From: Methylohalobius crimeensis 10Ki
Lineage (GTDB): Bacteria > Pseudomonadota > Gammaproteobacteria > Methylococcales > Methylothermaceae
Assembly (NCBI RefSeq): GCF_000421465.1
Contig: NZ_ATXB01000001.1
Location: forward strand, 186,001 to 250,000
Length of the DNA: 64,000 nt
Direction of reading: 5' to 3'
Shown here: piece after piece, positions 15,178-23,851 of the stretch
How positions within the stretch are numbered: position 1 is the first letter of the stretch
How the letters are laid out: every line of letters starts with the position of its first letter
The notes under the pieces: model-generated
Database searches by the model: none
What the model saw: the letters and a program-made list of their open reading frames with translations, nothing else
What the model was told of the DNA's origin: nothing
Position numbers and translations under genes: made by a program

Positions 15178-15216
15178 GGAGCTTGCCGAAAGCGTTTCCC
15201 GCTTTCGGCAAGCTCC
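15178..15216. terminator. perfect 17-bp hairpin downstream of the nucleotidyltransferase gene
   Basis: GGAGCTTGCCGAAAGCG, loop TTTCC, CGCTTTCGGCAAGCTCC is a perfect 17-bp stem 31 bases after the stop codon. A short CATTTAAAT follows, not a T-run. It can serve as a terminator or mRNA 3' stabiliser. Its length and perfection are unusual for a simple terminator. Confidence 0.6.
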
Positions 15217-15257
15217 ATTTAAATACTTCGATCTCGAAAGCACACCGCTTTGCCTTA

Positions 15258-15409
15258 GAGCTTGTTTACAAATCCGAAAAGGCGGGTATCGGGCGTTCGT
15301 CCGAAGGGCGTACTCGGTCGGGATGGCCGAGTCCCGAGCGTCCAGGGACGGACTTGCAGCGACCCTGAGGACGAATGGCCGATATCCCACAGCAATTGTA
15401 AACAAGCTC
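15258..15409. mobile_element. MITE-like element, 152 bp, with 14-bp inverted ends
   Basis: GAGCTTGTTTACAA (15258-15271) and its exact complement TTGTAAACAAGCTC (15396-15409) bound a 152-base GC-rich sequence with no gene. TTA flanks both sides (15255-15257 and 15410-15412), matching a 3-bp target duplication. Such ends and a TNA-type duplication are typical of IS5-superfamily (IS1031/IS427-like) elements, so this may be a deletion derivative mobilised by a relative elsewhere in the genome. Confidence 0.65.
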
Positions 15410-15412
15410 TTA

Positions 15413-16869
15413 GCTCGACTTTCCCCATTATGCGGCATAGCACATTATCTCGATACAGCGGGTCAGTAATGGGTTGGGATTTTTTTCCACGTCGGTGGCT
15501 GGCGGCGACCTGGAAAAAAGGTGTGCACTCCACAGGTGACGGCGTACCAAGGCCAACGCATCGATAAAGGTCGGGTGAGTTTTGCGATACCAGGCAGCGG
15601 TACGCACCGGCATCGCCTGGTTGGCGACCAGCCGATCGGCCATGAGGGTGACCAGGGAGAACAAGCCGAGCAGGATGGGCGTGGTCCGGGCGATCGCCCG
15701 CCTTGACCATTGGCGCTGCGTTTCCAGTCCCAAGTGGGCACGGGTTTCTTCGAAGGTGACCTCGACCTGCCAACGGCGGATAAACCACTGGACGATCTCT
15801 GTCGGCGCGGCCTTCGGATCCGTGCACAACAGCGCTTGGGCCTGGAAGCGCTGGAGCGGATCGCGGATCAGCACCCAACGGAGCGGTACGGGCGGTTTGC
15901 CCGCGTGGTACCACACCGCCGTGCCCGAGGCGATTTCCACCGGGCGGTCGGATTCGCCATACCACCGCGCAACGGTCAAGCGTTGCCAACGGGTCGCCGG
16001 GTCGGCGGCCACTTGCGCCAGCGTGGGGAGCCGTTTCCCTTTTTTGCGCGGTCGACCAGAGCGGCCCGGTCGCGGCGGCGGGGCCGGTTCGTACAACGCC
16101 GCATCCAACCGCAGCCGGGTCACGACACTGAACCGGTCCCCGGTCACAGCCGCCAATAGATCCAAGGCCGCAAAGCTCTGATCGGCGACCACCACGATCG
16201 AGCGGGTGGGCAACCAGCGCCGGACCATCCGCAAGAGCTGCCGGGCCCGCTCGGTCAAGGATCGATGCGCACGCCGATAGCGCCGATAGTAGCGCTCCGA
16301 GGGGCATAGCGAGGTCAGAAAAGGAAGCGCCCAAACCCGATGGGCCCAAGGGATCGGCACCAACAGCATCAGGCTCAACCAGCGCAGGCCGCTGGCTTTC
16401 ACAAAATGCCCCCGGCTGGAGCGGACCGGGTCCCGGTAGATCCCCCGAGCACCAATCTTGCGCCCCCACCGTCGCTCAATCGTGTCATCCAATCCCATCA
16501 CCAAGGGTCCCTGCCAGGCAAACGCCTGGATTAACAGCCCCAACAACAGGCGACTGCTGGCCAGCCCAGACCACCGCGCCCGGCTGAGCACCCGATGGTA
16601 GTTCTTGAACCGTCGCTCCTCGCCGAGCCCCATCACCCGAAGCACTGCCGCCACCGTGCGTCGACCAGGCGTGAGGATCGCACCTATCAGTAACACTTGC
16701 GCCCGTTGCCATACCCTTTTGCTGAACAGCGGTGCAAACACCTTTATAATCGACAAGACGTCGGGAGGTAATCCGCCCATCTGAAGAACCTCTTTTTGGT
16801 CGAAGATGATTCTTCATAGGTGGTTATCTCCCGGCCCTTATACAACCCCTCAAATGGGGAAAGTCGAGC
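15413..16869 (-). mobile_element. IS701-like insertion sequence, 1457 bp
   Basis: The element is bounded by inverted ends GCTCGACTTTCCCCATT (left, from 15413) and AATGGGGAAAGTCGAGC (right, to 16869), a perfect 17-bp match. TTA (or, shifted by one base, TTAG) is repeated on both flanks (15410-15412 and 16870-16872), consistent with target duplication. It holds a single full-length transposase gene and looks intact. Its left flank is the right-hand TTA of the MITE-like element. Confidence 0.85.
15428..16780 (-). CDS. IS701-like family transposase (DDE)
   Basis: The intact 450-residue transposase has an N-terminal helical region (VFAPLFSKRVWQRAQVLL). It has a DDE-type catalytic core with Asp in LVMGLDDTIERRWG and IVVVADQSFAALDLL and a late Glu in FIRRWQVEVTFEETRAHLG. 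The YREK-like arrangement and overall layout fit the IS4/IS701 group; I favour IS701 because of the N-terminal region and size. It catalyses cut-and-paste movement of the surrounding element. No frameshift or stop is visible, so it may be active. Confidence 0.85.
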   Translation of the reverse strand: MGGLPPDVLSIIKVFAPLFSKRVWQRAQVLLIGAILTPGRRTVAAVLRVMGLGEERRFKNYHRVLSRARWSGLASSRLLLGLLIQAFAWQGPLVMGLDDTIERRWGRKIGARGIYRDPVRSSRGHFVKASGLRWLSLMLLVPIPWAHRVWALPFLTSLCPSERYYRRYRRAHRSLTERARQLLRMVRRWLPTRSIVVVADQSFAALDLLAAVTGDRFSVVTRLRLDAALYEPAPPPRPGRSGRPRKKGKRLPTLAQVAADPATRWQRLTVARWYGESDRPVEIASGTAVWYHAGKPPVPLRWVLIRDPLQRFQAQALLCTDPKAAPTEIVQWFIRRWQVEVTFEETRAHLGLETQRQWSRRAIARTTPILLGLFSLVTLMADRLVANQAMPVRTAAWYRKTHPTFIDALALVRRHLWSAHLFSRSPPATDVEKNPNPLLTRCIEIMCYAA

Positions 16870-17005
16870 TTAGCTTTGTTGATATTGGTATGATTTTTGG
16901 GAGTGAGTGGGTGTCAACAGGTGCCTAATTTATTGGCTGGCCATGCTTGGGCACATTACTCAATTGATCTTAACCTGGTCTGTCTTTATAGAGCCGCCGT
17001 GGAAA

Positions 17006-17021
17006 TGTTTCACGTGAAACA
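17006..17021. promoter_or_regulatory. parS site 1 (ParB binding)
   Basis: TGTTTCACGTGAAACA is a perfect match to the 16-bp bacterial parS palindrome, here extended to 18 bp by flanking A and T. ParB-CTP clamps load at such sites to build the chromosome segregation complex. It lies in an intergenic region between the insertion sequence and mpl. Confidence 0.93.
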
Positions 17022-17053
17022 TAATCGTCCAGACGGTTTCACGTCTCCTCGAA

Positions 17054-17069
17054 TGTTTCACGTGAAACA
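17054..17069. promoter_or_regulatory. parS site 2 (ParB binding)
   Basis: This is a second perfect TGTTTCACGTGAAACA, 48 bases after the first. A half-site (GGTTTCACGT, 17036-17045) lies between them. Chromosomal parS sites cluster near the replication origin, so this window is probably origin-proximal. The rest of the 300-base gap (16870-17171) shows nothing else I can support. Confidence 0.93.
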
Positions 17070-17171
17070 TTCGTCGGACCATAATCATGCTAGGAAGCGA
17101 TTCAAGCGCCGCAGAGAACGCCTACGGGAGTGCGGGAGGAAGCGTAAAAAGAGGGCTTGCTAAACCCTTCT

Positions 17172-18533
17172 TTAATCGGGAAGGTTTTCCAGTGCCCGTA
17201 GCGCGCGAGAGTGAATGTCTCCGAAACCGCCGTTACTCATAAACAACCAATGATCGCCCGGCCGGGCGAGTTTAAGTAGGGCATCCAGCAGGTCGTCCAG
17301 GTTGTGAAAGACCTTTAGGGCGGGGTGCTCGGCGGTGAGGGTTTCGGCGTTCCAACCCAGATCGGGCGGCGCGTAGACGAAGGCCATGTCGGCCGTGGAA
17401 AACGAGGAAGCCAGGGTATGGGAATGAACGCCCAGGCGCATGGTGTTGGAGCGGGGCTCTAGAATGGCGAACAAGCGTTGATTGCGAATGCGGGCGCGGA
17501 GTCCCTGGAGTGTGGTGGCGATGGCGGTGGGATGGTGGGCGAAGTCATCATAAACCGAAACGCCGGCGACTTCGCCGCGCAGCTCCAGACGCCGTTTCAC
17601 ACTTTCGAAACGATTCAGGGCGGCGGCGGCCGTGCTCGGATCGATGCCTGCGTGATGGGCGGCGGCGACCGCCGCCAGGGCGTTGCTGACGTTGTGGCGG
17701 CCGCTGAGAGGCCAGTCCACCGGAGCGATCGATTCCTTGCCGCGATAAACCTGGAAGCGGCTGCCGTCCTCGGCGAGCAGGCGAGCGTGCCAGCCGCTGT
17801 TTTCAACCAGGCCGAAATGTTCCACCGGCGTCCAACAACCCCGATCGAGCACTTGTGCCAGATTGGCGTCGCCTGCCGCGGCGATGATTCGGCCATTGCC
17901 CGGCACGGTCCGGATCAGGTGGTGGAACTGGGTTTGAATGGCGGCCAGATCGGGGAAGATGTCGGCGTGATCGAATTCCAGATTGTTGAGAATGGCGGTG
18001 CGGGGGCGGTAATGGATGAATTTGGAGCGTTTGTCGAAAAAGGCGGTGTCGTATTCGTCCGCCTCCACCACGAAGAAGGGCGCATTTCCCAGGCATGCGG
18101 AGCGTCCGAAGTTCTGAGGAATGCCCCCGATGAGATAGCCCGGGGATTTCCCCGTTGCTTCCAGAATCCAGGCGAGCATGGAGGCGGTGGTGGTCTTGCC
18201 GTGGGTGCCGGCGACGCCCAGCACCCAGCGATCCCGCAGGATGGTCTCGGCCAACCACTGGGGGCCGGAAGTGTAGGGCATTCCCCGATCGAGCACCGCT
18301 TCCAGTTCAAGATTGCCGCGAGACAAGGCGTTGCCGACGATAACCAGATCGGGGTTGGTGTCGAGATTGGTCGGGTCGTAATGATGAAGCTGGATGGCCT
18401 GGGCTTCCAGTTGCGTGCTCATGGGCGGGTAGACGTTGCGGTCGGAGCCGCTGACATGAAAGCCCATTTCACGGGCGAGCAAGGCCAGCCCGCCCATGAA
18501 GGTGCCGCAGATGCCGAGTATGTGGATATGCAT
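17172..18533 (-). CDS. mpl: UDP-N-acetylmuramate:L-alanyl-gamma-D-glutamyl-meso-diaminopimelate ligase
   Basis: The 453-residue Mur-ligase relative begins MHIHILGICGTFMGGLALLA, with the nucleotide-binding GICGTFMGG loop. It has the ATP-binding GVAGTHGKTTTASML and the Mur-ligase signatures YLIGGIPQNF, VVEADEYDTAFFDKRSKF and LNNLEFDHADIF. Mpl reattaches recovered tripeptide to UDP-MurNAc in the cytoplasm during murein recycling. The length is normal for the family. It is followed on the same strand by nothing closely linked, and the next gene upstream is the ankyrin-repeat gene. Confidence 0.95.
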   Translation of the reverse strand: MHIHILGICGTFMGGLALLAREMGFHVSGSDRNVYPPMSTQLEAQAIQLHHYDPTNLDTNPDLVIVGNALSRGNLELEAVLDRGMPYTSGPQWLAETILRDRWVLGVAGTHGKTTTASMLAWILEATGKSPGYLIGGIPQNFGRSACLGNAPFFVVEADEYDTAFFDKRSKFIHYRPRTAILNNLEFDHADIFPDLAAIQTQFHHLIRTVPGNGRIIAAAGDANLAQVLDRGCWTPVEHFGLVENSGWHARLLAEDGSRFQVYRGKESIAPVDWPLSGRHNVSNALAAVAAAHHAGIDPSTAAAALNRFESVKRRLELRGEVAGVSVYDDFAHHPTAIATTLQGLRARIRNQRLFAILEPRSNTMRLGVHSHTLASSFSTADMAFVYAPPDLGWNAETLTAEHPALKVFHNLDDLLDALLKLARPGDHWLFMSNGGFGDIHSRALRALENLPD

Positions 18534-18557
18534 GGCGCTATGGTACCGGAAGGCGGT

Positions 18558-19082
18558 TTATTTTTCCTCTTGAGGGGCCGGCTTTTGCGCGTCCGGCTCC
18601 TTCGCTGGCGGAGCCGGGTTTTTTTGGGCGCCGGCCGCTTTAAGCAAGCGAATGATGACCCGGTTGCCCGACTGCTCGGCTTTGCTCAAAACCGATTGTC
18701 CGCTGGAGTCTCGGGCATTGACGTCGGCACCGGCCGCCAACAGCAATTCCACCACCCGTGGCCAGCCGCCGGCGACCGCATCCATCAAGGGGGTGATGCC
18801 GCGATTGTCCGCCGCATTGACGTCGGCACCGTAGCCCAAAAGCAGCCGCACGGTATGTTCGTTGCCGAAGAAGGCCGCGCCCATCAGGGCGGTCCGCCCG
18901 CCGGCAAGTTCGGTGTCCACCGGCACCCCCTGGCTCAAAACCGCTTGGACTAGGGCGGTTCTGCCCTGACTGGCGGCGGCGAACAGATCGTCGGCCGGTT
19001 CGGCGGCGTGGGGCGGGGGGGCGAGCAGGCATAGGAAAAGTGCGGTCGCGCCGCGATTGGGAAAATAGAACACCCGAGCCAT
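18558..19082 (-). CDS. exported ankyrin-repeat protein
   Basis: The start is placed at the ATG at 19082, which gives a signal peptide (NRGATALFLCLLAPPPHAAE) and a mature protein of about 150 residues. Three to four ankyrin repeats follow (GRTALMGAAFFGNEHTVRLL, ITPLMDAVAGGWPRVVELLL, GADVNARDSSGQSVL). The C-terminal tail is rich in Pro, Ala and Lys. Periplasmic ankyrin proteins act in protein binding, but the partner is unknown. The longer upstream frame is unlikely because it hides the signal peptide. No strong ribosome binding site is visible. Confidence 0.8.
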   Translation of the reverse strand: MARVFYFPNRGATALFLCLLAPPPHAAEPADDLFAAASQGRTALVQAVLSQGVPVDTELAGGRTALMGAAFFGNEHTVRLLLGYGADVNAADNRGITPLMDAVAGGWPRVVELLLAAGADVNARDSSGQSVLSKAEQSGNRVIIRLLKAAGAQKNPAPPAKEPDAQKPAPQEEK

Positions 19083-19264
19083 CTGGATCGTCGTAGAAGT
19101 GAAACTTGTCAAACAGTATAGCGGCGGGTGAGCGCTTAAAGGAAAATAAAAAACCGACTCCAAACTTGCTTTGAGGTGGGCGATGCGGTACAAGATCAGG
19201 CTTTTTAAAGAGGGGGCGTCGCCACCAGGGCGGAGGCTCTCTCAAAGTGAAAGGAGTACCATCT

Positions 19265-20080
19265 ATGGCGCATTATGCCATCGGAGATATCCAGGGGTGT
19301 TTCTTCGAGTTGCAGCAACTGCTGGATAAGATCAACTTCGATCCGGCGACGGATCAACTTTGGTTCGCCGGGGATCTGGTCAACCGGGGGCCTCATTCCT
19401 TGGAGACCCTCCGCTTCGTGAAGGCATTGGGCGATCGGGCCGTCAGCGTGCTGGGGAACCACGATTTGCACCTATTGGCGCTGGCTTACGGTCAGTCGTC
19501 TAAGGGGCGGCGGGGTTTGGCCGACGTGCTGGAGGCTCCGGACCGGGATGATTTGATCGACTGGCTGCGCCACCGCCCCCTGTTTCACCACAACGAACGG
19601 TTTTGCCTGGTACACGCCGGGTTGCCGCCCCAGTGGGATATCGATACCGCCATCCATTGTGCCCGCGAGGTGGAAGCGGTGCTGCAAGGGGACGAGGTGG
19701 AAGTCTTCATGGGGCAGATGTACGGCAACGAGCCCAACCTTTGGTCGGAAGACTTGGCGGGCTGGGATCGCTTACGTTACATCGTCAATTGCCTTACCCG
19801 CTTGCGTTATTGCGACTCGGAGGGGCGGCTGGCCTTGGAGCCTTCCGGTCCCCCCGAGGATCAACCGCAATTGATTCCCTGGCTACGTTTTCCGGGGCGC
19901 AAGAGCGAGGACCGCGAAATCGTATTCGGACATTGGTCCACGCTCGGGTTTGTGGCGGAAAACGGCTGTTACGGGATCGACACCGGTTGCCTGTGGGGCG
20001 GTCAACTGACCGCGCTCCGGTTGGACGGGGATATGTATCGGGTAAGCATCGATTGCCCCCGCCATTGCCAGCCGGGTTGA
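19265..20080 (+). CDS. apaH: symmetrical bis(5'-nucleosyl)-tetraphosphatase
   Basis: The start is placed at the ATG at 19265, downstream of an AAAGGAGT site. The 271-residue metallophosphatase shows the family motifs GDIQGC, GDLVNRGP, GNHD and HAGLPPQW, which bind two metal ions. It hydrolyses Ap4A to two ADP and so controls alarmone dinucleotides. It converges on folA with a 19-base gap; in many gammaproteobacteria apaH and folA are also neighbours. Confidence 0.96.
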   Translation: MAHYAIGDIQGCFFELQQLLDKINFDPATDQLWFAGDLVNRGPHSLETLRFVKALGDRAVSVLGNHDLHLLALAYGQSSKGRRGLADVLEAPDRDDLIDWLRHRPLFHHNERFCLVHAGLPPQWDIDTAIHCAREVEAVLQGDEVEVFMGQMYGNEPNLWSEDLAGWDRLRYIVNCLTRLRYCDSEGRLALEPSGPPEDQPQLIPWLRFPGRKSEDREIVFGHWSTLGFVAENGCYGIDTGCLWGGQLTALRLDGDMYRVSIDCPRHCQPG

Positions 20081-20099
20081 AAAGCGGATTGAATCGATA

Positions 20100-20606
20100 T
20101 CAGGCCGTCCTTTCCAGGAGGATGAAACTGTAGGGATGGGGAAAATCCGGGTTCGCCGGCCGATCTTCCCGCGCCACTTCCCGCCACGAGTGAATCGACC
20201 ATTCGGGGAAATAGGTATCGCCGGAATAATCGGCGTGGATCAAGGTTAAATAGATCCTTTGGGCCCGGGGCATCAGCGCGGCGTAAAGCGTCGCCCCGCC
20301 GATCACCATCAATTCCGTTTCGCTATGGTTGGAACCGATTTCCTGTGCCCGGGCCAATCCCTCTTCCAGGGAATGCACCACTGAGCAGCCGGAGGGATGA
20401 AAAGCCGCCGAACGGCTGACGACGATATTGTGCCGTCCCGGCAGGGGGCGCCCGATGGACTCGAAAGTGCGCCGCCCCATCAAAAGGGGTTTGCCCCAGG
20501 TGATTTTTTTAAAACGGCGCAGGTCTTCCGACAGATGCCAGGGCATTCGACCATGGCAACCGATCACCCGGTTGCGCGCCATGGCGACGATCAGGTTGAT
20601 TTGCAA
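20100..20606 (-). CDS. folA: dihydrofolate reductase
   Basis: The best start is a TTG at 20606, because AGAGGTG sits just upstream and translation then begins QINLIVAMARNRVIG as in the family. The open frame extends 11 codons further, also only to a TTG. The 168-residue enzyme has the substrate/NADPH motifs GRMPWHLSEDLRRFK, MGRRTFESIGRPLPGR and MVIGGATLY. It reduces dihydrofolate to tetrahydrofolate using NADPH, supplying the pathway that thyA, 2.5 kb away, drains. Confidence 0.95.
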   Translation of the reverse strand: MQINLIVAMARNRVIGCHGRMPWHLSEDLRRFKKITWGKPLLMGRRTFESIGRPLPGRHNIVVSRSAAFHPSGCSVVHSLEEGLARAQEIGSNHSETELMVIGGATLYAALMPRAQRIYLTLIHADYSGDTYFPEWSIHSWREVAREDRPANPDFPHPYSFILLERTA

Positions 20607-20773
20607 GCGATCACCTCTCTGTGTGAATGAGTCGTTCAAGGCAAGGATTCGAGCATCTTCGGAAAGGGAACGAGAGCGGCGTCCCTGCTCGTTGCTGAAA
20701 TTTATACCATAATTGTATGGGAAGCCTTGGAGGCGTCACAACACTGCCTCCAAGAATGGTTCATTGGAGTAGG

Positions 20774-21772
20774 ATGCTTAGGATGGAGGACCGAGATTCA
20801 TTGACGCCCTTTCGTTTTACCGGCGAAGGCGGGGAATACTTCAAAATCTGGATTGTGAATGTGGCGCTGACGATATTGACCCTGGGTGTGTATTCCGCGT
20901 GGGCGAAAGTTAGGCGCGAGCGTTACTTCTACGGCAATACCTGGCTGGGGGACCATGCCTTCGAATATCTGGCCAGCCCCACGGAGATTCTCAAGGGGCG
21001 GGCGATCGTCTTTGCCGTTTTATTGGCGAGTGCGGCGATCGCCCATTATTATCCGCTGGCCGAGTCGGTGTTGGGCTTGCTGGTTTTGGTTGCGACTCCG
21101 TGGGTGGTGGTCAAGGCGTTGCAATTTCGGATGCGGAAATCGGCATTCAGGAATATTCGTTTCAACTTCGACGGGACGGTTTGGGAGGCCGCAAAAGCGT
21201 ATTTGTGGTGGCCGTTTTGGATGCCGTTCACCTTGGGATTGCTGTTGCCTTATGTGATTTATCGGCAAAAACGGCTTCGGGTGGCGAATAGCCGTTACGG
21301 GGCCACGCCGTTTTCCTTTCACGCCCGGCCAGGGGATTTTTACCGGGTTTCGGGTAGATTCCTGGTGATCGCAATCGGGGGCGGCGTGCTGGCCTTGCTG
21401 CTGGGACTGGCGATTCCCGCGGTGGGCGCGGCGGTGGTTTCCGTTCCCCTGGCGTTCTTTTTGTATGCCTATTTTCAAAGTCGCGTGCAGAACGTGCTGT
21501 TCAATCACACGCGCTTGGGGGCGCATGGCTTTCAGAGCCGCTTGGAGGCGGGCCCCCTGTTTTGGATCTATCTGACCAACGCGCTGGGGATGGCGCTGAC
21601 CCTGGGTTTGTATGCGCCATGGGCCCAAGTGCGGTTGGCGCGCTACCGGGCGGAAAGACTGGCTCTGGCCGGCGAAAGGGATCTGGACGCGTTCGTCGCC
21701 GACCAGGTGGAGCGTGTCGGCAGTTTGGGCGAGGAAATGAGCGAGGCTTTCGACATGGACATCGGCCTGTGA
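20774..21772 (+). CDS. DUF898 (YjgN-like) membrane protein
   Basis: The protein has about 332 residues with roughly six to eight hydrophobic helices (for example IVFAVLLASAAIAHYYPLAE, LGLLVLVATPWVVV, GVLALLLGLAIPAVGAAVV). It has the repeated DUF898 pattern: FRFTGEGGEYFKIWIVN, LTLGVYSAWAKVRRERYFYG near the N-terminus and LTLGLYAPWAQVRLARYRAE near the C-terminus. Function is unknown. The ATG at 20774 or 20783 may be used. It overlaps the next gene by one base (TGATG), so the two form a coupled pair as often seen for DUF898 and M48 genes. Confidence 0.88.
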   Translation: MLRMEDRDSLTPFRFTGEGGEYFKIWIVNVALTILTLGVYSAWAKVRRERYFYGNTWLGDHAFEYLASPTEILKGRAIVFAVLLASAAIAHYYPLAESVLGLLVLVATPWVVVKALQFRMRKSAFRNIRFNFDGTVWEAAKAYLWWPFWMPFTLGLLLPYVIYRQKRLRVANSRYGATPFSFHARPGDFYRVSGRFLVIAIGGGVLALLLGLAIPAVGAAVVSVPLAFFLYAYFQSRVQNVLFNHTRLGAHGFQSRLEAGPLFWIYLTNALGMALTLGLYAPWAQVRLARYRAERLALAGERDLDAFVADQVERVGSLGEEMSEAFDMDIGL

Positions 21773-22806
21773 TGACGAGATTGGAGGGCTATTATTACGA
21801 TGGGCGAAGTGCCCGCGGCCATCCCGCCGAGGCGATTCTCGGGCGCGACGGCCGATTGTCGCTGACCCGGGCCGGGCAGACCACGAGTTGGCCGCTGCGG
21901 CAAGTCCGGATCAGTTCCCGTCTGGGCGGGACGCCGCGGCATTTTTATCTGCCCGATGGCGGCAAATTCGAAACTCTGGCCAACGACGACGTGGATCGGG
22001 CATTGGATGCGCTGGGCTTGCACGCGGGTCAGCGTTGGCTGCATCGTTTGGAGTCCCGCCTGGGATGGGTGGTGCTGTTTGCCGCGGCGGTGGGGCTTTT
22101 CAGTTGGGGCTTCGTCCGTTACGGCGTGCCCATGCTCGCCCAAGGGGCGGCGTTCGCCCTGCCCGCCGAAACCAGCGCCGAGGTGGGGCAGGGGGCTTTG
22201 GCGATCATGGATCGGACCCTGTTCCGACCCAGCCGTTTGCCGCCCGAGCGCCGGCGAAACTTGCAGCAAGTGTTTAGCCGGCTGGTGGCCGCCCAGCCAC
22301 CGGACTACGCCTATCGATTGGTGTTCCGGCGCGGGGAGAAAATCGGCGCCAATGCCTTCGCCCTGCCTTCGGGTACCATCGTCATGACCGACGAACTGGT
22401 GAAGCTGGCCCGGCGCGACGAGGAACTGCTGGGCGTGATGGCTCACGAAGTCGGGCACGTGATTCACCGCCACGGACTGCGGCGGTTGATTCAGGATTCC
22501 CTGGTGGCGATGCTGATTATTTGGGTGACCGGCGACCTATCCGCGTCCAGCTCCCTGGGAGCGGCGCTGCCGACTCTGCTGGTGGAGCGGCAATATTCGC
22601 GCGCTTTCGAAACCGAAGCGGACCGTTTCTCGGCGGCGTATTTCTGTAAAGAAGGCCTCGATCCGGCCCATTTCGCCGCGCTCCTGGAACGATTGGAGGA
22701 AGCATTCGGTGGTGGAGAAATGGGCTATCTGGCCACCCATCCGTCCACCGCGGAACGGATCGCTAAGGTGCGTGATGCTTGTCCGGCGATGCGTTTTACT
22801 TTCTGA
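21772..22806 (+). CDS. M48 family metallopeptidase
   Basis: Translation starts at the ATG sharing its A with the DUF898 stop. The 344-residue protein has an N-terminal beta-rich segment, a transmembrane helix (about residues 97-115, LGWVVLFAAAVGLFSWGFV), and an M48 domain with the zinc site HEVGHVIHRHG and a downstream EADRF. It is predicted to be a membrane-bound zinc endopeptidase. The partner DUF898 protein may be its substrate adaptor or a transport partner; that is inference from adjacency. Confidence 0.9.
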   Translation: MTRLEGYYYDGRSARGHPAEAILGRDGRLSLTRAGQTTSWPLRQVRISSRLGGTPRHFYLPDGGKFETLANDDVDRALDALGLHAGQRWLHRLESRLGWVVLFAAAVGLFSWGFVRYGVPMLAQGAAFALPAETSAEVGQGALAIMDRTLFRPSRLPPERRRNLQQVFSRLVAAQPPDYAYRLVFRRGEKIGANAFALPSGTIVMTDELVKLARRDEELLGVMAHEVGHVIHRHGLRRLIQDSLVAMLIIWVTGDLSASSSLGAALPTLLVERQYSRAFETEADRFSAAYFCKEGLDPAHFAALLERLEEAFGGGEMGYLATHPSTAERIAKVRDACPAMRFTF

Positions 22807-22854
22807 CGCTGCCTCAAAACTTGTGTGAGGCTCGTCATCGCGATTACCGTTATC

Positions 22855-22958
22855 GCCCTCTCCCGATGGCGGATGGGGTTGGAGTGAGGGTGATTTAAAA
22901 TAAAAATATTTTTCATTTCAATTAGATCCACCCTCTTCCTCCAAGAGGGAGAAGGGAT
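22855..22958. repeat. imperfect inverted repeat, dispersed family copy 1
   Basis: A GC-rich arm starting CGCCCTCTCCCGATGGCGG and ending GAGTGAGGGTG is separated by an AT-rich spacer from an opposite arm, CCACCCTCTTCC then GAGGGAGAAGGGA. A related arrangement with similar arms occurs at 53511-53613. Both are intergenic and downstream of genes. They look like REP-like or MITE-like palindromic repeats. The rest of the 22807-23053 gap holds nothing I can support. Confidence 0.7.
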
Positions 22959-23053
22959 CTTTACTTTTGCGATACTTCCCGCCCTCGAAAAGGGGAGAGA
23001 GAGTAATATGAGCGATTAGCTTATTTTCATAGGTAGGGGCGGGTCGTCCCTGA

Positions 23054-23848
23054 TTAGACCGCCACCGGCGCCTTGATGTGGGGATGGGCTCGATAGTCGT
23101 GGAGTTGGAAATCCTCGAATCGGTAATCGAACAGCGACGGCGATCGGCGCAGGATTTCCAGACGCGGCAAGGGATAGGGTTCTCGTTCCAGTTGCAGGCG
23201 GGCCTGGTCCAGGTGGTTCGAATACAGATGGACGTCGCCGCCGGTCCAAATCAATTCCCCCACCTTCAGCCGGCATTGATCGGCCACCAGATGGGTCAAT
23301 AGCGCATAGCTGGCGAGATTGAAGGGCAGCCCGAGAAACACGTCCACCGAACGCATGTTGAACAGGCACGACAAGCGGCCGCCGGCGACGTAGAACTGGA
23401 ACGCGTAGTGACACGGCGGAAGGCGCATTTGGGCCAGTTCGCCCACGTTCCAGGCATTCACCAGCAAGCGGCGGGAATCGGGATCGCGCTCAAGCGTTTC
23501 CATGACCTGGCTCAATTGGTCGATGGTTTCTCCGCTTGCCCCCTTCCAGGCACGCCATTGCTGGCCGTAGACCGGCCCCAAATTGCCCGCCTCGTCGGCC
23601 CATTCATTCCAGATGCGGACCCCGTGTTCGGCGAGGTAACGGATGTTGGTGCTGCCGGACAAAAACCACAGCAGTTCGTGGGCGATGGAGCGCCAGTGCA
23701 GCTTTTTGGTGGTGAGGAGGGGGAAGCCCGCGGAAAGGTCGACGCGCAACTGGCGGCCGAAGACGCTCAGGGTACCGGTGCCGGTGCGGTCGTCTTTGGG
23801 GGCGCCGTGATCGAGAATGTCCCGGAGTAGGTCGAGATAAACGCGCAT
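23054..23848 (-). CDS. thyA: thymidylate synthase
   Basis: The 264-residue enzyme shows the active-site cysteine in [12 protein letters not shown]. It has the folate/dUMP-binding segments [31 protein letters not shown] and GDVHLYSNH. It methylates dUMP to dTMP using methylene-tetrahydrofolate. It follows lgt with a 3-base gap, the usual lgt-thyA arrangement of gammaproteobacteria. The ORF starts at an ATG ([12 protein letters not shown]) that suits the family. Confidence 0.97.
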   Translation of the reverse strand: MRVYLDLLRDILDHGAPKDDRTGTGTLSVFGRQLRVDLSAGFPLLTTKKLHWRSIAHELLWFLSGSTNIRYLAEHGVRIWNEWADEAGNLGPVYGQQWRAWKGASGETIDQLSQVMETLERDPDSRRLLVNAWNVGELAQMRLPPCHYAFQFYVAGGRLSCLFNMRSVDVFLGLPFNLASYALLTHLVADQCRLKVGELIWTGGDVHLYSNHLDQARLQLEREPYPLPRLEILRRSPSLFDYRFEDFQLHDYRAHPHIKAPVAV

Positions 23849-23851
23849 GAT

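Noticed and set aside
16897-17163. Small ORF containing MFHVKH twice
   Set aside because: The repeated peptide comes from the two parS palindromes; there is no ribosome binding site and the end is a basic low-complexity tail.
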